A stretch of 64,000 nt of DNA. Source: Cyclobacteriaceae bacterium. Lineage in GTDB: Bacteria > Bacteroidota > Bacteroidia > Cytophagales > Cyclobacteriaceae. Positions 33,376 through 46,300 of the stretch are shown piece after piece. The position numbers and the translations under genes were made by a program. The stretch spans positions 124,001 through 188,000 of the forward strand of contig JANQOR010000027.1 in NCBI GenBank assembly GCA_028285685.1. Direction: 5' to 3'. Under the pieces are notes generated by a model. It had not been told where the DNA came from. It saw nothing but the letters and a program-made list of their open reading frames with translations, and did not search any database. Numbering within the stretch: the first letter of the stretch is position 1; each line of letters starts with the position of its first letter.

Positions 33376-34974
33376 TCAATGTTCACTTACATAATTCACC
33401 CTAAGCACATCGATCTTGATCTTGGATTTTGCCAGGAAATCAAGCCAGAAAAGCTGTTGAGCAGAAAGATGATCGTTTGGGGACTTTACTTCAAAGAACT
33501 GATAGGTGGAATCGTTCCATAAAAACAGATCAGGAAATCCCGCACTATTTTCTTTCATATTTTTTGACATCTCTAGTAGTACTTGTTTTAGCCCCTTCAG
33601 TGGGAGTTTCTCTACCATCACCTGAATGGCTGGAAGTAGGCTTTCATGCCATATTACAAACCGGTTGGCTATGCCTTCCTTCATTTTATGGTAGTTGGTG
33701 ATGTGCGCAAGCATACTCTTTCTCGAATTGAATGATTTAAGCCTGGCCTCCAGAAGATGAACTCGAGCTTCGAAGAAAACATCATCATTGAGGTCTGAAG
33801 GCTGCCTTTGGAGAGGTTGATGAAATGAGCCGTGACTTTCGTCAAAAATTTCTTCCCAGAAAACCAATCCAAAAATTCCCCGCCATAGAAAATTTTCAGC
33901 ATGAAATCCATTCCACCCTTCTCTTTCAAAATGTGCAATTGTGGCTTGCTCTACTTTGATTTCTGGATTTCTGTAGATTGAGATGGAGGGCGCATTTTTA
34001 AGCCGTTCAGTCATGCTTCTGTTTATCCGCACCCCAGATCGATTTAAATAGTCAGTTGCAAAGGTCATCTCTGTCGCATTAGATGGTTTGTCTAGGATTT
34101 CCTTTGCAATCACGACCGCCTCTTCTTTCCGACCTAACTTTTCCAATATTCTGATTTTCCGCTCCCGCGAAGGATGGCGATCCGTAAGCGAGTAGTGCTC
34201 AAGTGCCAAACCTAGTTCCTCGATCTGTTCCAAGTAATAAGCTATTTTGAGTAGTAATTTCTCAGCAGATTTAGCTGACCTTGGATATTTGAGCCATTCT
34301 CCCCAAGGTACTTCCTCTATAAACTCCTCCAAGGGAAGTTCAGCTTCTTGAACCTCGTAGATCAGACGCCGAAACTGAGAGATATGTAAAACTGACAGTG
34401 CTTCTTCCCTCGATTGAAACCATGGTTTGAACTTGGTTTCATCAAGCTTTTCAATTTTTACGTTTCCCACATCTCTTATCACAAAATCAGTCATACGTCC
34501 CCGATAGTAGCCAAAGAATAATAGCTTAATAAATTCTACCTCTTCATTCTTCAAAACCTCGGCTATCTCCTCATTTTCATGAATAACCGGAATATCAGTC
34601 TCTGTTAGTTCAAGCAGAATATCCTCTTTTTTCTGTGCCTTATGAAGAAAGTCAAAGTGAGATAACAGCTCGGCTTTGGTAAAGAGCTTAAACTGCAAAA
34701 TATCGCTATTTTCATTTATCCGGATAAAGGACTGATGGATCAATTCCTCTTTCGCTGCATGTAAGTCAGTAATTTCAGCGTATGATATTTTGTTTATTCT
34801 GAAAAAGTCTCCCCGTCTGTTAGAAAACCTCAAATAGAGGCATTTTGCCTCCTCTGCAAGGTTTCTGAAGGACTGGTAAAAGTTGTACTCAGGCTCATCA
34901 AGAATGTGCGCATACTGCCTTTCAACAAAATCAAGGACATAGTTGAAATAATCCAGGTAGTATTTCTCTGGCAA
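33376..34974 (-). CDS. VRR-NUC domain nuclease, FAN1-like
   Basis: A 532-residue protein. The C-terminal VRR-NUC domain shows 'GFPDLFLWND' and 'FFEVKSPNDHLSAQQLFWLDFL', giving the PD-(D/E)xK catalytic residues D482, E495 and K497. The N-terminal ~350 residues are helical and the central 'EEIFDESHGSFHQPLQRQPSDL' is FAN1-like. FAN1 proteins are structure-specific nucleases acting on flaps and interstrand cross-links. It lies upstream of the GcvT operon, on the same strand, with a 175-base gap holding that operon's own promoter. Confidence 0.85.
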   Translation of the reverse strand: MPEKYYLDYFNYVLDFVERQYAHILDEPEYNFYQSFRNLAEEAKCLYLRFSNRRGDFFRINKISYAEITDLHAAKEELIHQSFIRINENSDILQFKLFTKAELLSHFDFLHKAQKKEDILLELTETDIPVIHENEEIAEVLKNEEVEFIKLLFFGYYRGRMTDFVIRDVGNVKIEKLDETKFKPWFQSREEALSVLHISQFRRLIYEVQEAELPLEEFIEEVPWGEWLKYPRSAKSAEKLLLKIAYYLEQIEELGLALEHYSLTDRHPSRERKIRILEKLGRKEEAVVIAKEILDKPSNATEMTFATDYLNRSGVRINRSMTERLKNAPSISIYRNPEIKVEQATIAHFEREGWNGFHAENFLWRGIFGLVFWEEIFDESHGSFHQPLQRQPSDLNDDVFFEARVHLLEARLKSFNSRKSMLAHITNYHKMKEGIANRFVIWHESLLPAIQVMVEKLPLKGLKQVLLEMSKNMKENSAGFPDLFLWNDSTYQFFEVKSPNDHLSAQQLFWLDFLAKSKIKIDVLRVNYVSEH

Positions 34975-35019
34975 TATGATTGGCTCCTTTTCGATGAATT
35001 TTAAATAGTTGGAACAAGA

Positions 35020-35049
35020 TTTGTTTGAACTTCAAAAATTGTAATTTTG
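35020..35049 (+). promoter_or_regulatory. Bacteroidota-type promoter of the TPR-like gene
   Basis: TTTG at 35020-35023 and TAATTTTG at 35042-35049, spaced by 18 bases, fit the -33/-7 consensus of Bacteroidota housekeeping promoters. The likely start of transcription is about 12 bases before the ATG at 35069. Confidence 0.6.
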
Positions 35050-35068
35050 CGTTTAAGATTGCGGGTGC

Positions 35069-35794
35069 ATGAGAGCTTTTTTAATATTATTTCTTTCATT
35101 TTTAGTCTTCGGTGCTTTTTCCCAGAATTTTGTTTCTCCAGGGATTATAGCATATCACAGTGGCGCATATGAGCGCACCATTCAGGACATGAACAAGGCT
35201 TTTCAGACGACCAGGGGGATGGATAGCGAGACTCGTGGGAAGGCGTATTATTATCGGGGAATGGCAAGACTGAACCTACTGAAGGCTAGTTCAGGCTCCT
35301 CTGAAATTGGCAATGATCCCTACTTAGCTGTTTATAATGACCTTGATCGGGCGATTTTGTTAGATCCGAAGTGGAACGAATCGGCAAGCGCAGAAATGAG
35401 CTTAATCTATAGACAACTCATCGTTAACGCTCAAAGCGCATATGATCGGGGGATCACAGTGGAGACAGAAGTTGAAATGAGAACATTGTTTGGCTCAGCA
35501 ATCTTGAAATCTACTACCGCAGCGAAAATCAATGATACGTTCGAAACCAACAACTTAATCGGAAAAGCTTACGATGGAATGGGCATCTTCTATGATCAAC
35601 TGGTTGATCAGGCCGATGCTCAAAAAAAAGCCATATCTTCTTACGAATCGGCGCAGAAATTCTACGAAAAAGCACTCGGACAAAACCCAAGATCACTTGA
35701 ATGCATTCGGGCTCTTAAGGAACTAGCTTATCGCTTTGGCGATCGCGATAAGGAGATATATTATGCTCAATTGGAGGCCGACCTGGGGGGTTAA
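35069..35794 (+). CDS. secreted TPR-like repeat protein
   Basis: A 241-residue exported protein with signal peptide ending 'FGAFSQ' (~19), then helical tetratricopeptide-like units: 'HSGAYERTIQDMNKAFQTTRG', 'GKAYYYRGMARLNLL', 'AVYNDLDRAILLDPKWNESAS' and 'EKALGQNPRSLECIRALKELAYRFGDRDKEIYYAQLEADL'. A scaffolding or protein-interaction role in the periplasm is likely. It is divergent from the nuclease gene and converges on the DadA-like gene. Confidence 0.75.
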   Translation: MRAFLILFLSFLVFGAFSQNFVSPGIIAYHSGAYERTIQDMNKAFQTTRGMDSETRGKAYYYRGMARLNLLKASSGSSEIGNDPYLAVYNDLDRAILLDPKWNESASAEMSLIYRQLIVNAQSAYDRGITVETEVEMRTLFGSAILKSTTAAKINDTFETNNLIGKAYDGMGIFYDQLVDQADAQKKAISSYESAQKFYEKALGQNPRSLECIRALKELAYRFGDRDKEIYYAQLEADLGG

Positions 35795-35886
35795 CCTTAG
35801 TTTACTTCAGCTTTTTGTTGATAGAGTATACCGTATGGTTCGAACATTGATTGTTACTCTCAGGTGCAAGTGATTATCAATCGAAA

Positions 35887-37077
35887 TTAGCCACCTACCA
35901 GCTCGTTCACCAGATATCCAGTGGCAGGTGCCATGCTCAATCCCACCATGCTGTGTCCCGTGGCAATGGTCAAGTTCTTTACTTTGCTTTTTTCAATAAT
36001 AGGAATTCCGTCATCCTTCATAGGTCTCCAGCCTGTCCAAGGCTTCATTTCGAATTCGTCTATATCAATTTTGAGATACTCTCCGGCTGCCTTTTTCAAA
36101 GCATCCAACCGACTTGACGTGAGATTTAGGTTGTAGCCCGCAAATTCCATAGTACTGCCTACTCTGAAACCAGTGTTCCAAGGAGTAGCGACTACTTTTT
36201 TCTCAATCATGTATACTGGAAGTTTCAGAGGAAAGGATTGACCATTTTTAGTCGTGATGTTGTATCCCTTTCCCGGAATTACTGGTAACTCTATATTCAA
36301 TTGCTTTGCCAGAAGTGGCGAAACAGCTCCCGCTGCCAATACAAATTCATCTGCTCGCAACTCATCATTTTCAGTCAAAACTGAGACAACTCTCGAATTT
36401 TCAGTACCAAACGATTTGACTTTTCCACGTACGTATTTAACTCCATTGCTCTCATTAATGCTCTTCAGGTCCTGCAACAATTGTTTCGGGTTTAACCAAC
36501 CATCCATTTCCATTAGGACCCCTCCTTCGATATCATTCCTAAGACAGGGCTCTAATGTCAATATTTCCTCCTTCGAGAGAGCTCTGCTCTGCATATTAAA
36601 CTTCTTATGTAGTTCAATTTCGTGATCAAATGATTTTAGCGATTTTGCTGATTTGCAGGCATATAGCAAACCTCCTTTTCTCCATTCAGAGCTGTTGGGT
36701 TCCTTTTCAAAGAATGACTCGTATAAATTGAAACTTTGCTGAAGAAGACTATGCCTGGCCTGAATGGCTTTTTCCACATAACCGCGTTTACTGTACCTCA
36801 TGAAGTTGAGGAACCAAAGAATAAACCTTCGATCCAACTGTGGCTTGATCTTTAGAGGTGCATCCTTTTTACCAAGCCATTTTATTCCTTGAAGAATTGC
36901 GCTGAAAGAATTGAGCGGAATGATGTGACTGGGGGTCACTAGTCCACAGTTTCCTTCTGACGCGGGAGACAAATTAGGCCCATCATCGACAATGGCAACT
37001 TCATTTCCGGATTTTCCAAGATAGTACGCAGAAAACTGTCCGATTATACCACCCCCAATAATAAGAACCTTCTTCAT
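35887..37077 (-). CDS. DadA-like FAD-dependent D-amino-acid dehydrogenase
   Basis: A 396-residue enzyme of the DAO superfamily with 'VLIIGGGIIGQFSAYYLGKSGNEVAIVDD' at the start and 'PWTGWRPMKDDGIPIIEKSKVKNLTIATGHSMVGLSMAPATGYLVNEL' at the end. It could oxidise D-amino acids, hydroxyproline or another secondary amine; the substrate residues do not decide. The C-terminal dead end at 'ELVGG' matches the family. It stands alone. Confidence 0.8.
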   Translation of the reverse strand: MKKVLIIGGGIIGQFSAYYLGKSGNEVAIVDDGPNLSPASEGNCGLVTPSHIIPLNSFSAILQGIKWLGKKDAPLKIKPQLDRRFILWFLNFMRYSKRGYVEKAIQARHSLLQQSFNLYESFFEKEPNSSEWRKGGLLYACKSAKSLKSFDHEIELHKKFNMQSRALSKEEILTLEPCLRNDIEGGVLMEMDGWLNPKQLLQDLKSINESNGVKYVRGKVKSFGTENSRVVSVLTENDELRADEFVLAAGAVSPLLAKQLNIELPVIPGKGYNITTKNGQSFPLKLPVYMIEKKVVATPWNTGFRVGSTMEFAGYNLNLTSSRLDALKKAAGEYLKIDIDEFEMKPWTGWRPMKDDGIPIIEKSKVKNLTIATGHSMVGLSMAPATGYLVNELVGG

Positions 37078-37389
37078 GACCTATAAAAATATCGCGTCGC
37101 AATTTATTTGTTTCTGGGAACTTAAATTCACTGATTTGCTTTGGCCTGTACTAAAAAAAACAATTGGTTTGGTGATGAAAACTAGTTGCAAATGTCATTT
37201 TAATGCCCATCGGACTACGTTATTTCTATTTTCATATGACAAAATCCCTATTTTAGCGAAAAACTCACCGATTTGTACTTTATGAAGAGAATTTCATCTT
37301 GAAATAGTACTACTTTTGACGCACTTCCAGCTTATTTAATATAGTAAGAACCAGTATTAAGTAAATAGTCGATTAACCATTTACGCCGA
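37078..37389. other. 312-base intergenic region upstream of the giant gene
   Basis: An AT-rich gap between the divergent DadA-like gene and the giant gene. It holds a TACTTTTG box (37311-37318) on the plus strand matching TAnnTTTG, about 72 bases before the giant gene start, without a clear -33 element. I see no ORF or RNA structure that I can support. Confidence 0.6.
37311..37318 (+). promoter_or_regulatory. candidate -7 box of the giant gene
   Basis: TACTTTTG, an exact TAnnTTTG match, 71 bases before the start codon at 37390. No TTG/TTTG at the expected upstream spacing, so the promoter is only half supported. Confidence 0.4.
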
Positions 37390-40300
37390 ATGAAACCATT
37401 TCTGCTGTCACCGACGGTGACTCTTGTTGAATATTTCTGTGATATTCTGGCAAAAAGCCGATCCCTGTTTAAGATCACCTTCACCTTGATAGTAGTATTA
37501 GGCAGTTTCTTTACCTATTCACAAGGCTCCAGAGTATTGGCTCCTAACTACGGTGGAACAGGTAGTATCGGTGTTCCTGGCCCTGCAAATGATGATTTTG
37601 CATGGTTGGAACACGACGCCTTCGCAGCTACCGAATTTTTAGACCCCTCGGCCACTTCTGATGAAAGAATGTATGTTCACCTCAGAGATGGCGAAACACT
37701 CCGTTATGGGATACGGAGGATTCCGGTGAGGTATCAGGTAGGTACTGCATACAACGCAGCTACGATTGAAGGAGACAATCAAGATGTAACAATTGTAATC
37801 TATGACAATGCCGGAACAATTGTTCAGGCAACATACTATGATACCGATGCAACGTCTGCCGGTGATGCAACACTTTTGACATCAAATGGGTCCGGAACAG
37901 ATGGAATTATTGGAAGTGTAGCCGAGTCCTTGATAGGACCAGAGTTCACACTTAATACAATCACTTACAACCCTGGAGGGTATGAGCCTAGGGAGTATAC
38001 CAACAATACAGGGTCGGATCAGGACTTTTACATAGCATTCCTTCAGGATGAGTACACATTTACAACTGAGGCTCAGCTAATAATAGATATTAACGGTGCT
38101 ACGATTGCTGACGTAGACATTCGAAGTTGGTATGACCTCTGGGACTTCACAGTCTATGATCAGGAAGTAGAGCAAACGGGCCGTCTTTTTTGTAAGAGAT
38201 GGGGCTTTACGGCCCAATACTTTGGCAATCTATACGCCGACGAAATGGAATTCTTTGCAAGGATTCCTTCCACAGTTAATGGTTTTGCAGGTAACTATAT
38301 TAAAAAAGTTGATATTGGGGGGATTGATCCATTTTCATCGACTTTGTTCGCAAACTCCACAGGTGCGGATTTAGGCTCGGTAACCGACATAAACGGAGAT
38401 GGAAACATTGATTTTCTAGATGCTCGGAAAAGTAACGCAGATGAAACTATAGGTGCTCTGGAATATGACATTTTCCTTCAGAATCCTGATATAAACGTGT
38501 ATCCAACTTCACTCTTGCCAACCGTAGTAATCGCTGATGCAGTTATAACTTGTGGTTCAGGCGGCAGAGGTCAGGCTTCCATCTATTTTGAAACCAATCA
38601 AGTAGGGCAAATTTCAATCTTGGTGGATCTGAATGGAACTGCAGGATACCAGGATGGTACAGAGGATGTGATTATAGAGCAGGAAGTCTCTGCCGTTGGA
38701 GCTGCGAGTGTATTGTGGAATGGCTTAGATGGGCTAGGCGATGAAGTAGCTTCCGGCACCACCATTACAATTTCGGGCCGGTTTACGTCAGGTCCTCTTC
38801 ATATTCCGATGGGTGATGTCGAAGACTCTCCAACCGGAATCAACATGGAAGATGTTAGGCCCACCACAAGTTTCAACCTTATTTATTGGGATGATGAATC
38901 TCCAGCAGCTATTACAAATGCCTCTCCAACCGTTAACCTGTCAGGTTCTAATACAAATCGACACGTTTGGACCGGTGATACGGGAGATGGTGATTTGATA
39001 AACACCTGGTCATTTGGATACTACCAAATAAATACCCAGGTGATTCCATTTGATTATGACTGTGATTCAGACGGCGATGGAGTTACCAATGATCTTGATG
39101 AAGATGGAGATAATGACGGAATTTCAAATACGCTAGAAGGGGATCCGGATGCGGATGCGGATGCAGACGGGATTCCAAATTATCTAGATACGGACTTTGC
39201 TGGCTTTACGGATAGCAATAGCGATGGAGTTAACGACAACTTTGATCCCGACCTTGATGGCATTATAAATGCATACGATCTTGATAGTGATAATGATGGT
39301 ATACCGGATGTTGCGGAAAACGGATTAACTGATACGGACAACGACGGACAGTTGGATTCCTTCACTGATGACAACAACAATGGATTAAATGACGAGGACG
39401 ATCCTGATCCGCACACGAGGATTGATCTTGCACCAGATGAGTGTGTATTTGTAGATGGTGGCGACCATTTACTGGTTTTCAATACTTCCACAATCGATGA
39501 GGTAGCTCCAGCACTTGGTGATGTAACCTTGACGTTTGGGCTCACAGGTGATTATGATAACGGAACGGATGAATCGTTCACGCTGACGATGACAGGGGAA
39601 GCAACAACTTCCATAATTGACGATGGAAACCTGGATGGAATATATCTTGATACAGATTCCAATGAAGGTACCTATGCTCAGTGTGACGACACTCCCATGA
39701 CGTTCACAATTACGATTCCAAGAGCGGATTGGAACACACACAATGATGATGGTGTGGTGAACATCACTGTTGATGTAAATGCTGCCGTAGGAAACTTCTG
39801 TACGGATAACACCGCCTCTTGTATTTCCGATGTGCGCGTAACGTACTTGCTGGACAATGCTGGTGGGACACCTCTAACCTTAACTGACACAGACGATGAC
39901 GGTGTTGACGATTATCTGGACTTGGATAGTGATAATGATGGAATTGTCGATGTTATCGAGGCAGGCGGGACTGCCAACACTGCAAATGGCCAGATTGCCA
40001 GTTTTACCGACTCAAATGGAAATGGGTGGAATGACAATGAGGAGATTTTTGCTTTGCCGCTGACAGACACGGATGGACATGCAGTTACGTTACCTAACTA
40101 TCGCGACATCGATAGTGATGATGACGGAATTGTCGATAACCAAGAGGGCCAAAGTTCACAGAGTTATACTGCTCCAGGTTCATTTACCGACACAGATGGC
40201 GATGGACTGAACGATACTTACGATCCTAACAATGGCGGGACTTTCATCTCTCCTGTCAATTCGGATGGAACAGGAGATGCAGACTACATAAGCACCGATG

Positions 40301-43300
40301 CTGATGGAGACGGCGTAGATGATGTTATTGAAGGGTTCGATACAGATCTGGATGGATTCGGTGATTGGGACGCCACGGGTAGCAACAACGACATCAGCGA
40401 TGAAACGGGTTACAACGTTGATGCGGATAGCGATGGGCTATGGGATGTGTTTGATACAAACGGTGGAGGAGCCGCTGCAGGGATTGCGAACGTCACCGCG
40501 ACAAACTCAGTCCTGCAAAACACGGATAACGCAGACAATGCCGATTGGCAGGACACCGATGATGACAATGATACCATTCTCACATCAGGTGAGGATGATA
40601 ATGGAAATGGAAATTTTGCAGATGATCGAACGCAAGGGCAGTCTGGTGGATCTTCACCTCCAGATTATCTCTTTAATGGTGATTATGATGGAGACGGTGT
40701 TACAGATGTCACTGATTTAGACAGTGACAACGATGGAATATTAGATGTGGATGAAGACGGAGACACCGGTGTGGATCCGAGTGCCGATGCGGATGGTGAT
40801 GGAATAACTAACTATAGAGATAGTAGTTTGGCAGGTTTTACGGATGTAAACACCGATGGCGTTGATGATCGATTTGACAAGGACCAGGATGCGGTGCCGG
40901 ATTTCTTGGATCTAGATTCCGACAATGATGGTTTATTCGATGCTTACGAAGCAAATAATGGCGTTCAACCTAACAATATTGACACAAACACCGGCCAGTT
41001 CAATCTGGATGACCCGGACAATGATGGGTTGATGAACCAGGTAGATGGTAACACAGTTGCTGCCGGGGGAACATCAAATTTACCCAAGGCAGATTTTGAC
41101 AGTGACGGACTGGACGATTTCGAAGATCTCGATTCAGATAATGATGGTATAGTTGATAATGTAGAATTTCAAGCCGAGGGCGGCTACATTTCCCCAACTG
41201 GAATTGACTCGGACGGAGACGGTGTTGACAATGCGTTCGATCCAAACGACGGAGGGACGCAGCTGACTGCCGCTAATACTGACGGTGGGGGTGAGCCTGA
41301 TTATAGAGATACTGATTCCGACGATGACAATGTTCTGGATCGAGTAGAAGGAAGTGATGCTGATAACGATGGTATCGGGGACTGGGACGATGACATGGAC
41401 GGTACGACAAACGAAGCAGACTACAGTACGGATGGTGATTCCGATGGATTGGTGGATGCTTTTGACAATGTAGCTACGATCGACGATGTAACGAATATCA
41501 CCGGTTCATCAGCTGCCCTTCAAAATACCGATGGCCTGGATAACAGGGATTGGAGAGACACTAACGATGACAATGATAGCGACCTGACCGAGGATGAAGA
41601 CGACAATGGGAACGGTGACTACTCAGATGATCGCACGGACGGACAAGGTGGCGGTTCTAGTATACCTGATTATCTATTCAAAGGAGACACTGACGGTGAC
41701 GCAATAGCCGACGCAAGTGATTCCGATTCAGATAATGACGGTATTCCTGATACCAGTGAGGGAGGAACTTCTGGTGTCGATCCAAGTCAGGATGCTGATG
41801 TCGATGGAATACCTAACTATAGAGATAGCGATGTTGCAGGCTTTGTTGATACGAATGGAGATGGAGTTGATGACAGAGCAGACAAAGATTTAGATGGAAT
41901 TCCTGATTTTCAGGATTTGGATTCTGACAATGACGGAATCCCTGATGCCGTGGAGGCAAATAATGGTTCATTACCAGCCAACATGACCTCAAATGGTCAA
42001 TATCCGGCATCTTATGTTATTGTGATGGCAAATGATCCGGATGGAGATGGTTTCCCAGTGGATGTTGACCCGGACGATGGCGGTACTGCCTTAGCAAATG
42101 CCGATCACGACTCTGACGGAATCAGTGACTATTTGGATTTGGATTCCGACAATGATGGGCTGCCAGATATCATCGAAGGTGGAGGTTCGGATAGTGACGG
42201 AGATGGTCTCGTTGATAATTTTGTTGATGCGAATATTGATGGCCTGGCATCGATTGTTGACCCGAATGAGGGTGGAACGGCGCTTACTTATCCAAATTCA
42301 GACACCGACACACTTAGCGACTACTTCGATACGGAATCAGATGGGGATGGTATTGCAGACGCCATTGAGCAGGGAGGACTGGATACTGACGCAAATGGAC
42401 GGCTTGACAATTTTGTAGATACAGACAGTGATGGTTTCTCTGATGTCGTTGATACGGATAATGGTGGAACGGCACTTGACTTTAACGATGCTGATGGCGA
42501 TGGATTGGAAAATTACAGAGACCTTGATTCTGATAATGATGGACTGCAAGACATTCTTGAGGCGGGAGGGACCGATAGTGATGATGACGGTATTGTTGAT
42601 GGTACGTTCACAGATGCAAACAGCAATGGATATGACGATAGTGTAGAGGCAAGTCCATTGGCGGTTCTTGATACTGACGGTGATGGGGTGGACGACTTTG
42701 CTGATTTGGATTCTGACAACGACGGCATCACGGATGTGGTGGAGTTTGGCGGTTTGACAGTAGATTCAGGAACAGGCCAGATCGATAGTTTTACAGACAC
42801 CAATACTAACGGTTGGAATGATGCCCAAGAGGGTGCCTCCATCACACCAACAAACACAGACAATGCCACTGATCCACTTGGCGTTGACAACCACTTAGAT
42901 CTGGATTCAGATGATGATGGAATTGTCGACAATTTTGAAGCTCAAACAAAGGCTGCCTACATCGCTCACTCCGGAAATGATACGGATAATGACGGTTTAG
43001 ATGATGCGTACGATCCTGACAATATGGGTACCCTTATTACCCCGGTGAACACGGATGGAGATTTGACCCCAACACCTGATTATCTCGATTCGGATTCGGA
43101 TGATGATAATGTAACTGACCTTGTGGAAGGAAACAATGCAGGTAGAGGTCAGTACGCGGACTGGGATTCGGATGCTGACGCTGTTTTCGATGACACAGGT
43201 TTTGATGCAGATGTAGATTCAGATGGTATATTGGATATTTTTGACACAGTTGTTGGAAATGCTGGCAATACCCAAGTGACTGGGTCCAGTGCAGCAGTTC

Positions 43301-46300
43301 AAGATACTGATGTTGATGGTACATGGGATTTTCAAGATACAGATGACGATGGGGACGGAGAGGTGACCTATGATAATACTGCTGGTGATGAGGACAATGA
43401 CAATGATGATGATCCTACCAATGACTTTGCAGATGGTGGAACCCCAATTCCGGATTACCTTTTCAATGATCCTGATTCTGATGGAGATGGGATAACGAAT
43501 TCAAATGATGCTGATGCTGACAACGACGGCCTTGCAAATGCACGAGAAGATGGTGGTACCGGGGTTGATCCAGGTGGAGATATTGATGAAGATGGAATTC
43601 TGAACTACCAGGATTCCGATATGGATGGTGATGGAACATTAAATACACTGGACAGCGATGTCGACGGTGACTCTGTTCTAGATACCTTCACCTTGACCGA
43701 CACAAACGGTGACGGAATCTTTGATCAGTTTGACAATGATTTGGATGGTATTCCTGATATGATCGATAGGGATAGCGACAATGACGGAATTGCAGATGTA
43801 ATAGAGCTGGGGCTAACCGACGCAGACGAAAATGGACAAATAGACGGTCCTACCGATGGAGCGATAACCGATACTGATGGAAATGGGATGGAGGATACGA
43901 TCGAATCGGATCCAATCGTGAGAGTAGCTACGGTCGCTGATGATTCTCAAGATGTGAATGACCCTAGTCATACGTTGGCTTTCAGCGTTTCAACTACGGA
44001 TACGAATGGAGATGTAACGCTGGCGTTCCAACTTGAGGGTGATTACGGAGGTGGTACAGGAGCTGGTGAAGATTTTCTGCTTACCGGTGATGGTGCAATC
44101 AATCTTGGTACATTTAGTGAAACTGATTCGGATTTAGGTGATCCATACGATGACTGTGGCACAACACCGATGACTTTTGCTATCACAATTTCTCAGGCAA
44201 ATTGGAATACCATGAATGACGATGGGACAGTTTCCATCGTCCTAACCACACCAAACAACGGTGTTGATACCGGTGTTTGTACTGGGTTCTCTTCTCTAAT
44301 CACAAACATTTCAGTCACATACAATATCAATAATCCAGGAGGAACGCCTATCACCATTCCGGATACAGATTCTGATGGAATAGCCAATTATCTTGATCTT
44401 GATTCCGATAATGATGGTATTTCGGACAATAGGGAAGCACAGGCTACGGCTAGCTACACTGCTCCTGTTGATGCCGATGCCGATGAAGATGGAATTCTTG
44501 ACGTATATGATGAAGATGTCTCTGCGGGAAATGCGTTAGCACCTGTAAACACCGACGGTGATCTAACTCCAACACCTGATTATCTTGATTCCGACTCAGA
44601 CGATGATGGACTTGATGACATTATTGAGGGCCATGATGCTGACAGCAACGGATTCGCAGATTGGGATACAGATGGTGATAATGTAATTACTGACGAGACA
44701 GGATACAACACAGACTTTGATCAAGATGGTTTCTGGGATATTTTCGATACCGACAATTCAACGGGAGGAATTGCTGATGTGACCGGAACGAATGCAGATT
44801 TTCAAGATACCGACGGTGATGCGGAATCTGACTTTAGGGATACAGATGATGACGGAGATGGAATTAATACACTCGCTGAAGATAACAACACAAACAGTGA
44901 CTACACGGACGACTTTACCCAAGGTGGTGGGACCGATCCTGACTACTTGTTTGTACCCGACCAGGACGGTGATACGGTTCTTGATGACGCGGATGGTGAT
45001 TCGGATAATGATGGGGTGCCAAACACCTCAGAGTATGCAACCGCAACCTACGCCGTAGGATCTGATGTCTCTGGTAATGCCGGAACCCCTTTTGGAGATT
45101 CCGACGGTGATGGCATATACAACTATCTTGATGCTAGTGATGTAAACTTCACGTTGACAGATGTCAACGCTGACGGCATTGATGATCGGGTGGATCAGGA
45201 TTTTGATGGTGTACCAAACTTCTTCGATTTGGATTCCGACAATGATGGAATGCTGGATGCAGTCGAAGCAAATAATGGGGTCGTTCCTCCTGCAGACTTT
45301 AATGCCGCGACCGGAAGATACACCTCTGGGGACGGTGATGGTGACGGAATTGTCACGACTGTGGACGATTCCGGAGAGGCAGGAACAGCTCTGGCTGATG
45401 AAGATTTTGATTCCGACGGACTTAATGACTACCTGGATCTCGATTCTGATGATGATGGAATTTCAGACAACCAGGAAGGGCAAGGCGAAACCAGAATAGA
45501 ACCTACCGGCACAGATGCAAATGGTGATGGATGGGACGATGCCTACGATGGCGGAGATTCGATAACTCCTGTGAACACCGATGTGGCAGTGCCGACATTT
45601 GGAGATTCTGAACCCGATTACAGGGACCTCGACTCAGATGCAGATAGTGCCAGTGATCGAATTGAGGGTCATGATGCGAATATCAATGGCTTTGCTGACT
45701 GGGACACCGGCCAGGATGACAACGACTACACCATGGAAACTGGCTTTAATACGGACAGTGACAATGATGGAATTGTTGATCTCTTTGACGACTATACTGG
45801 TTTTGGACTTAGTAATATTGATGGAACGATAGCTACACTAGGAGACACCGATTCGAACGGTACACGGGATTGGCGAGATGACGATGACGATGGAGACGGG
45901 GTGGACACCAGGACTGAAGATTTTAACACGAATGGTGTGCTGTATGATGACAAAAACCAAGGTGGAGGAGCTGGGCCAGACTATCTGTTCTTTGCTGACA
46001 AGGATGCGGACGGTGTTGCTGACAATGTTGACTTTGATGCGGACAACGATGGTATACCTACTAGCACGGAAATTGGCGCGCTGCAAAATCCTTACAATGA
46101 CGGAGATAGTGATGGTATTCCTGCATTTCAAGATCCGTCCGAACCTGGGTTTGTCGATACAAATGCTGACGGGGTAGATGATCGATACGATTCAGAACTT
46201 GATGGGGAAGCAGATTTCCTTGATATTGACTCCGACAATGATGGTATTCCGGATGCACTGGAAGCCAATGGAGGTACACGACCTACGGGAATGGACTCAC

